A stretch of DNA of 64,000 bases from CAUJIW01 sp963205175 (lineage in GTDB: Bacteria; Pseudomonadota; Alphaproteobacteria; Sphingomonadales; Sphingomonadaceae): the NCBI GenBank assembly GCA_041060555.1, contig JBEUDS010000007.1, one strand, 5' to 3'. A program made the translations under genes and the position numbers. The notes under the pieces are model-generated. The model saw nothing but the letters and a program-made list of their open reading frames with translations, did not search any database and had not been told where the DNA came from. This document shows positions 60,804 through 64,000 of the stretch, one piece after another; positions within the stretch are counted from its first letter, which is position 1, and each line of letters opens with the position of its first letter.

Positions 60804-61589
60804 TTAGCGGGTGAAGCCTTCAAAGCCGGCGGTGAGCGCGGCCATCGATTCCCGGTGCGTCAGGTCAAGGTGCAGCGGCGTGACCGACACATAGCCCTCG
60901 CGCATCGCCTTGATGTCGGTTTCATGCCCCGGCTCGCGGATTTCCCGGCCCAGGCCGAACCAGTAATAGGGGAAGCCGCGCACGTCGATGCGCTCCTCGA
61001 TGACGGTGGCGCCGAGATCGCGGAAGCCCTGTTCGGTGACGCGCACGCCCTTGATCTGCGCCACGTCGTGCGGCGGGAAGTTGACGTTCATCAGCACGCC
61101 CTTGTGGCCGCCGGTGCCCCAGCCGGTGGCCAGCAGCTGGCGGATCACCGCGACGCCGAAGGCGCGCGCCGGGGCGAAGGCCTCGGCGCCCACCGGCCGT
61201 TCGATGGTGGCCTGGCTCAGCGCGATTGACGGCACACCGGCCAGCGTGCCTTCCATCGCCGCCGACACCGTGCCGGAGTAGGTGACATCCTCGGCGAGGT
61301 TGGCGCCGCGGTTGACGCCGGAAAGCACCAGGTCCGGCCGGCGGCCGTCCACCAGCTTGCCCAGCGCCATCATCACCGAGTCGGTGGGGGTGCCGCGCAC
61401 GCCGAAACGACGCGGGCCGAACTGCTGTACGCGGATCGGCTGGCTCAGCGTCAGCGAATGGCCGGCACCGGACTGTTCCTCCAGCGGCGCCACCACCCAC
61501 AGATCGTCGGACAGCTGGGCGGCGATCTCTTCCAGCACCGCCATGCCGGGGGCATGGATGCCGTCGTCGTTGGTCAGCAGGATACGCAT
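60804..61589 (-). CDS. surE: 5'/3'-nucleotidase SurE
   Basis: Metal-dependent nucleoside monophosphate phosphatase linked to stationary-phase survival. The 261-residue protein begins MRILLTNDDG with metal ligands D8 and D9, followed by APLEEQSGAGHSLT, the SGVNRGANL loop and TVSAAMEG. Start ATG 61589 shares one base with the serS stop (TGATG). The longer open frame extending to 62111 is a shadow of serS. Confidence 0.96.
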   Translation of the reverse strand: MRILLTNDDGIHAPGMAVLEEIAAQLSDDLWVVAPLEEQSGAGHSLTLSQPIRVQQFGPRRFGVRGTPTDSVMMALGKLVDGRRPDLVLSGVNRGANLAEDVTYSGTVSAAMEGTLAGVPSIALSQATIERPVGAEAFAPARAFGVAVIRQLLATGWGTGGHKGVLMNVNFPPHDVAQIKGVRVTEQGFRDLGATVIEERIDVRGFPYYWFGLGREIREPGHETDIKAMREGYVSVTPLHLDLTHRESMAALTAGFEGFTR

Positions 61590-62890
61590 CAGCGGGCGGG
61601 CTCCGATCGAGTGGGCTCCAGGCGGGTGAGGCCGCCCATGTAGGGCTGCAGGGCGGCGGGAATGGCGATGCTGCCATCGGCCTGCTGGTGGTTCTCCAGC
61701 ACGGCGATCAGGGTGCGGCCGACGGCCAGTCCCGAGCCATTGAGGGTGTGGACGAAGCGGGTCGCCTTGTCGCCCTTCGGCCGGCAGCGGGCGTTCATCC
61801 GCCGGGCCTGGAAGTCGCCGCAGTTGGAGACCGACGATATCTCGCGATAACGCTCCTGGCCGGGCAGCCAGACCTCGATGTCGAAGGTCTTGGTGGCGGA
61901 AAAGCCCATGTCGCCGGTGCACAGCATCATGGTGCGGTGGGGCAGTTCCAGCTTGCGCAGGACGGTCTCGGCGCAGGCGACCATGCGCTGATGCTCCGCG
62001 TCCGACTGCTCGGGCGTGGTGATGGCGACCATCTCCACCTTGTGGAACTGGTGCTGGCGGATCATGCCGCGGGTGTCGCGGCCGGCCGAACCGGCCTCGG
62101 CGCGGAAGCACGGAGTGAGCGCGGTCAGCCGCAGCGGCAGCGCCTCGCTGTCGAGAATGTCGCCGGCCACCAGGTTGGTGAGCGACACCTCGGCGGTGGG
62201 GATCAGATAGAAGGCCGGGTCGTTGGTGGACTTGAACAGGTCCTCCTCGAACTTCGGCAGCTGGCCGGTGCCAAACATCGCCTCGGCGCGCACCAGATAG
62301 GGCACCGCTGTTTCGGTGAAGCCATGCTCGGTGGTCTGGATGTCGAGCATGAACTGGCCGAGCGCGCGCTCCAGCCGGGCCAGCGGGCCTTTCAGCACGG
62401 CGAAGCGGGCGCCCGACAGCTTGGCGGCGGCCTCGAAGTCGAGCCCCAGTGCCTCGCCGAGGTCGACATGGTCGCGGGGCGTGAAGTCGAAGGCGCGGGG
62501 CGTGCCCCAGCGGCGGACCTCGACGTTGGCGCTCTCGTCCGGCCCGTCGGCGACGTCGTCCTGTGGCAGGTTGGGGATTTCCGCCAGTTTCGCGCTCAGG
62601 GCCGCCTGGGTCTGGCGTTCCTGGTCCTCCAGCGCCGGCAGCCGGTCCTTCAGCGCCGCCACTTCGGCCTTGAGCGCGTCCGCCGTGGCGGTGTCCTTTC
62701 GGGCCATCGCCTGGCCGATCAGCTTGGAGGCCTCGTTGCGGCGCGCCTGGGCCTGCTGCATCTCGGTTTGCACGGCGCGCAACGCCTGGTCGAGCGCGAG
62801 CAGGCCGTCGGCAAGCGGTGTCAGGCCCCGGCGGGCAAGGCCGGCGTCGAAGGCCGTGGGGTTGTCGCGGATGGCGCGGATGTCATGCAT
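61589..62890 (-). CDS. serS: Seryl-tRNA synthetase
   Basis: Class II synthetase of 433 residues. It begins MHDIRAIRDNPTAFDAGLARRG, has the long coiled-coil tRNA-binding arm (about 30-100), motif 2 (LTPCFRAEAGSAGRDTRGMIRQHQF) and motif 3 (NGSGLAVGRTLIAVLEN). All fit bacterial SerS. It is coupled to surE. In many relatives serS lies directly behind tatC on the same strand. Confidence 0.97.
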   Translation of the reverse strand: MHDIRAIRDNPTAFDAGLARRGLTPLADGLLALDQALRAVQTEMQQAQARRNEASKLIGQAMARKDTATADALKAEVAALKDRLPALEDQERQTQAALSAKLAEIPNLPQDDVADGPDESANVEVRRWGTPRAFDFTPRDHVDLGEALGLDFEAAAKLSGARFAVLKGPLARLERALGQFMLDIQTTEHGFTETAVPYLVRAEAMFGTGQLPKFEEDLFKSTNDPAFYLIPTAEVSLTNLVAGDILDSEALPLRLTALTPCFRAEAGSAGRDTRGMIRQHQFHKVEMVAITTPEQSDAEHQRMVACAETVLRKLELPHRTMMLCTGDMGFSATKTFDIEVWLPGQERYREISSVSNCGDFQARRMNARCRPKGDKATRFVHTLNGSGLAVGRTLIAVLENHQQADGSIAIPAALQPYMGGLTRLEPTRSEPAR

Positions 62891-62978
62891 GGGGGCCCCG
62901 GGAGTCGATCAATGGACTAGTCGCTGCCTCCTGTGGCCCGCCATCGCGCAAAACTCAAGCGTCGGTGTCGAGGGCGCG

Positions 62979-64000
62979 TCATTGCAGGGGGGCGGTGCTG
63001 GCGGGTTCAATGACCGCGACCCTCAGACGGGCGGCTCCCTGTTCCACGGCGACCGCCCGTTGCGTGCCGGTGTCGTCGGGGCGTCCTTCGGTGACGTCAA
63101 GGCCCGCCGCACTCAGGGTCGCGATCACTGCCTTGGCGCGGTCGGCGGCCAGGCGACGGGCTGTGGCCGGGCGGCCGTCGGTGGCGTCCGAGGCGTAACC
63201 AGTGACGGTCACGGCACCGGCGTGCCAGCGTTTGAGTGCCCACAGACTGTTCTTCAGCGCGCTGTCGTCGGCGCTGAGTTCGGCCGATCCGGCCGGAAAG
63301 CGGATCATGAGAGGTACGCCCACCGGCGGTACGATTTCCACCGTCCAGTCGCTGAAATGGCTTTGCAGCCGGGTCTCCAGACGTCGCAGTTCGCCGACGC
63401 TGGCGACACCGATGCCCACGGGCACGCGCAGTCGCTGCGCGACCCGGTCCACGAGCATGGCCTCGACGGGAACACCCAGTGCCAGGGTGATGACCTGCTG
63501 GATCTGGCCGGCCTGGGCGCTGTTCTTCGATTCTGTTTCGCGCAGTTGCAGGAACGAACGCATGGCCGCTTCCGCCTGACGCAGTCCGGCGTCCTGGCGG
63601 GCTTGCGCCGACCCGCGGAGCACCTGGTCAAGGGTGACGGTCACCGGTCGTTGCAGGCGGGCCGACAGTCGCTCTCCCAGCGCCCGCCCGGCCCCCTCCC
63701 GGTAGGTGTCGGTGAGGATGACCGCCTCGACGGCAATTGCCGTCGGGTTGGCATAATCGATGGTGAAATCAGTGATCCGGGTGCGTTCCTTGCCGAAATG
63801 GCGTTGAATGTCGGCACGGATGACGGTGCTGGCCACCGTTTCCCAGGCGATCTGCCGCAGCGACATGGCAAGCGGTATGGAGGCGCCGGCAAACATGGCG
63901 ACGATGGCCACCGTCTGCCAGAATCCGGTGCGCGGCGTCAGGTGCGTGCCGAAGCCGAACAGCTTTGCCATCACCGAGACGGTGAGCGCGATCGCCAGCA
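62979..64000 (-). CDS. DUF389-like membrane protein with OmpA-like C-terminus (cut by window edge)
   Basis: The reading frame is open through the right edge, so the N-terminus is missing. The visible part starts in a membrane segment (LAIALTVSVMAKLFGFG), has a second hydrophobic segment (TVAIVAMFAGASIPLAMSL), a soluble region with alternating helices, and a C-terminal domain with VTVTGYASDATDGRPATARRL..DRAKAV, the pattern of OmpA-type peptidoglycan-binding domains. The membrane part is reminiscent of the end of DUF389 proteins, but that call is tentative. Function unknown. Confidence 0.55.
   Translation of the reverse strand, partial: LAIALTVSVMAKLFGFGTHLTPRTGFWQTVAIVAMFAGASIPLAMSLRQIAWETVASTVIRADIQRHFGKERTRITDFTIDYANPTAIAVEAVILTDTYREGAGRALGERLSARLQRPVTVTLDQVLRGSAQARQDAGLRQAEAAMRSFLQLRETESKNSAQAGQIQQVITLALGVPVEAMLVDRVAQRLRVPVGIGVASVGELRRLETRLQSHFSDWTVEIVPPVGVPLMIRFPAGSAELSADDSALKNSLWALKRWHAGAVTVTGYASDATDGRPATARRLAADRAKAVIATLSAAGLDVTEGRPDDTGTQRAVAVEQGAARLRVAVIEPASTAPLQ

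Overview
The window is a gene-dense, visibly GC-rich stretch of an alphaproteobacterial chromosome, most like the Rhodospirillales. The evidence for this is the content and order of core genes: an NDUFA12 subunit of complex I beside mlaD and a DUF2155 protein; hisC-tyrC; a PhaR-type PHA regulator; a cobalamin-dependent class II ribonucleotide reductase; the row argS-SPOR-nagZ-scpA-scpB-tatABC; and the row rpoZ-rsh-pyrE-pdxJ-acpS-lepB-rnc-era. I see no phage, transposase, CRISPR array, rRNA or tRNA. Nearly all genes belong to core metabolism, envelope biogenesis or information processing, and many overlap by 4 bases (ATGA or GTGA), which marks tight operons.

Layout. 1-6 kb: end of an acyl-CoA dehydrogenase, a CpdR-like receiver protein and a zinc-ribbon membrane protein on the minus strand, then the plus-strand operon ftsE-ftsX-ydcF-like-plsC-DUF2125. 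6-14.6 kb: tyrC and hisC, a methyltransferase, a small membrane protein, and the PHA genes phaA, a short phaC and divergent phaR, followed by an EAL-domain protein. 14.8-24 kb: nrdJ, the biotin operon bioA-bioF-bioD, NDUFA12-mlaD-DUF2155, and aat, which overlaps DUF2155 tail to tail by 190 bases. 24-31 kb: a DUF6491 protein, accB-accC behind aroQ, a fused thiS-thiG gene, an unrecognised lipoprotein with a small helical partner, an SDR and a DsbA-like protein. 31-41 kb: an M48 protease with TPRs, RNase E, an AmiC-type amidase, PBP1A and prfB with its programmed +1 frameshift. 41-52 kb: a CaiB/AMACR-type enzyme, a TPR-SPOR protein, dgt, argS, a SPOR protein, nagZ, scpAB and tatABC. 52-64 kb: a minus-strand run from serS down to era, and the end of a DUF389-like membrane protein with an OmpA-like tail.

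How the genes work together. Peptidoglycan growth and division are strongly represented: FtsEX, AmiC, a LysM/LytM protein with a degenerate metal site, PBP1A, NagZ and two SPOR proteins. The pha genes form a small regulon in which candidate PhaR operators lie upstream of both phaA and the phaC/phaR pair. Biotin synthesis (bioAFD) lies a few kb from the biotin-using acetyl-CoA carboxylase subunits (accBC).

The most interesting points are the ThiS-ThiG fusion with an internal Gly-Gly, a terminator hairpin only 26 bases before the rsh start (possible attenuation of the stringent-response gene), the prfB frameshift, the long aat/DUF2155 antisense coding overlap, a perfect 18-bp inverted repeat after prfB, shared palindromes at the pha genes, an inferred 11-kb inversion next to tatC, and several in-frame short tandem repeats. 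I did not find a convincing new multi-gene system; the best unknown unit is the lipoprotein plus small helical protein at 28.1-29.4 kb.
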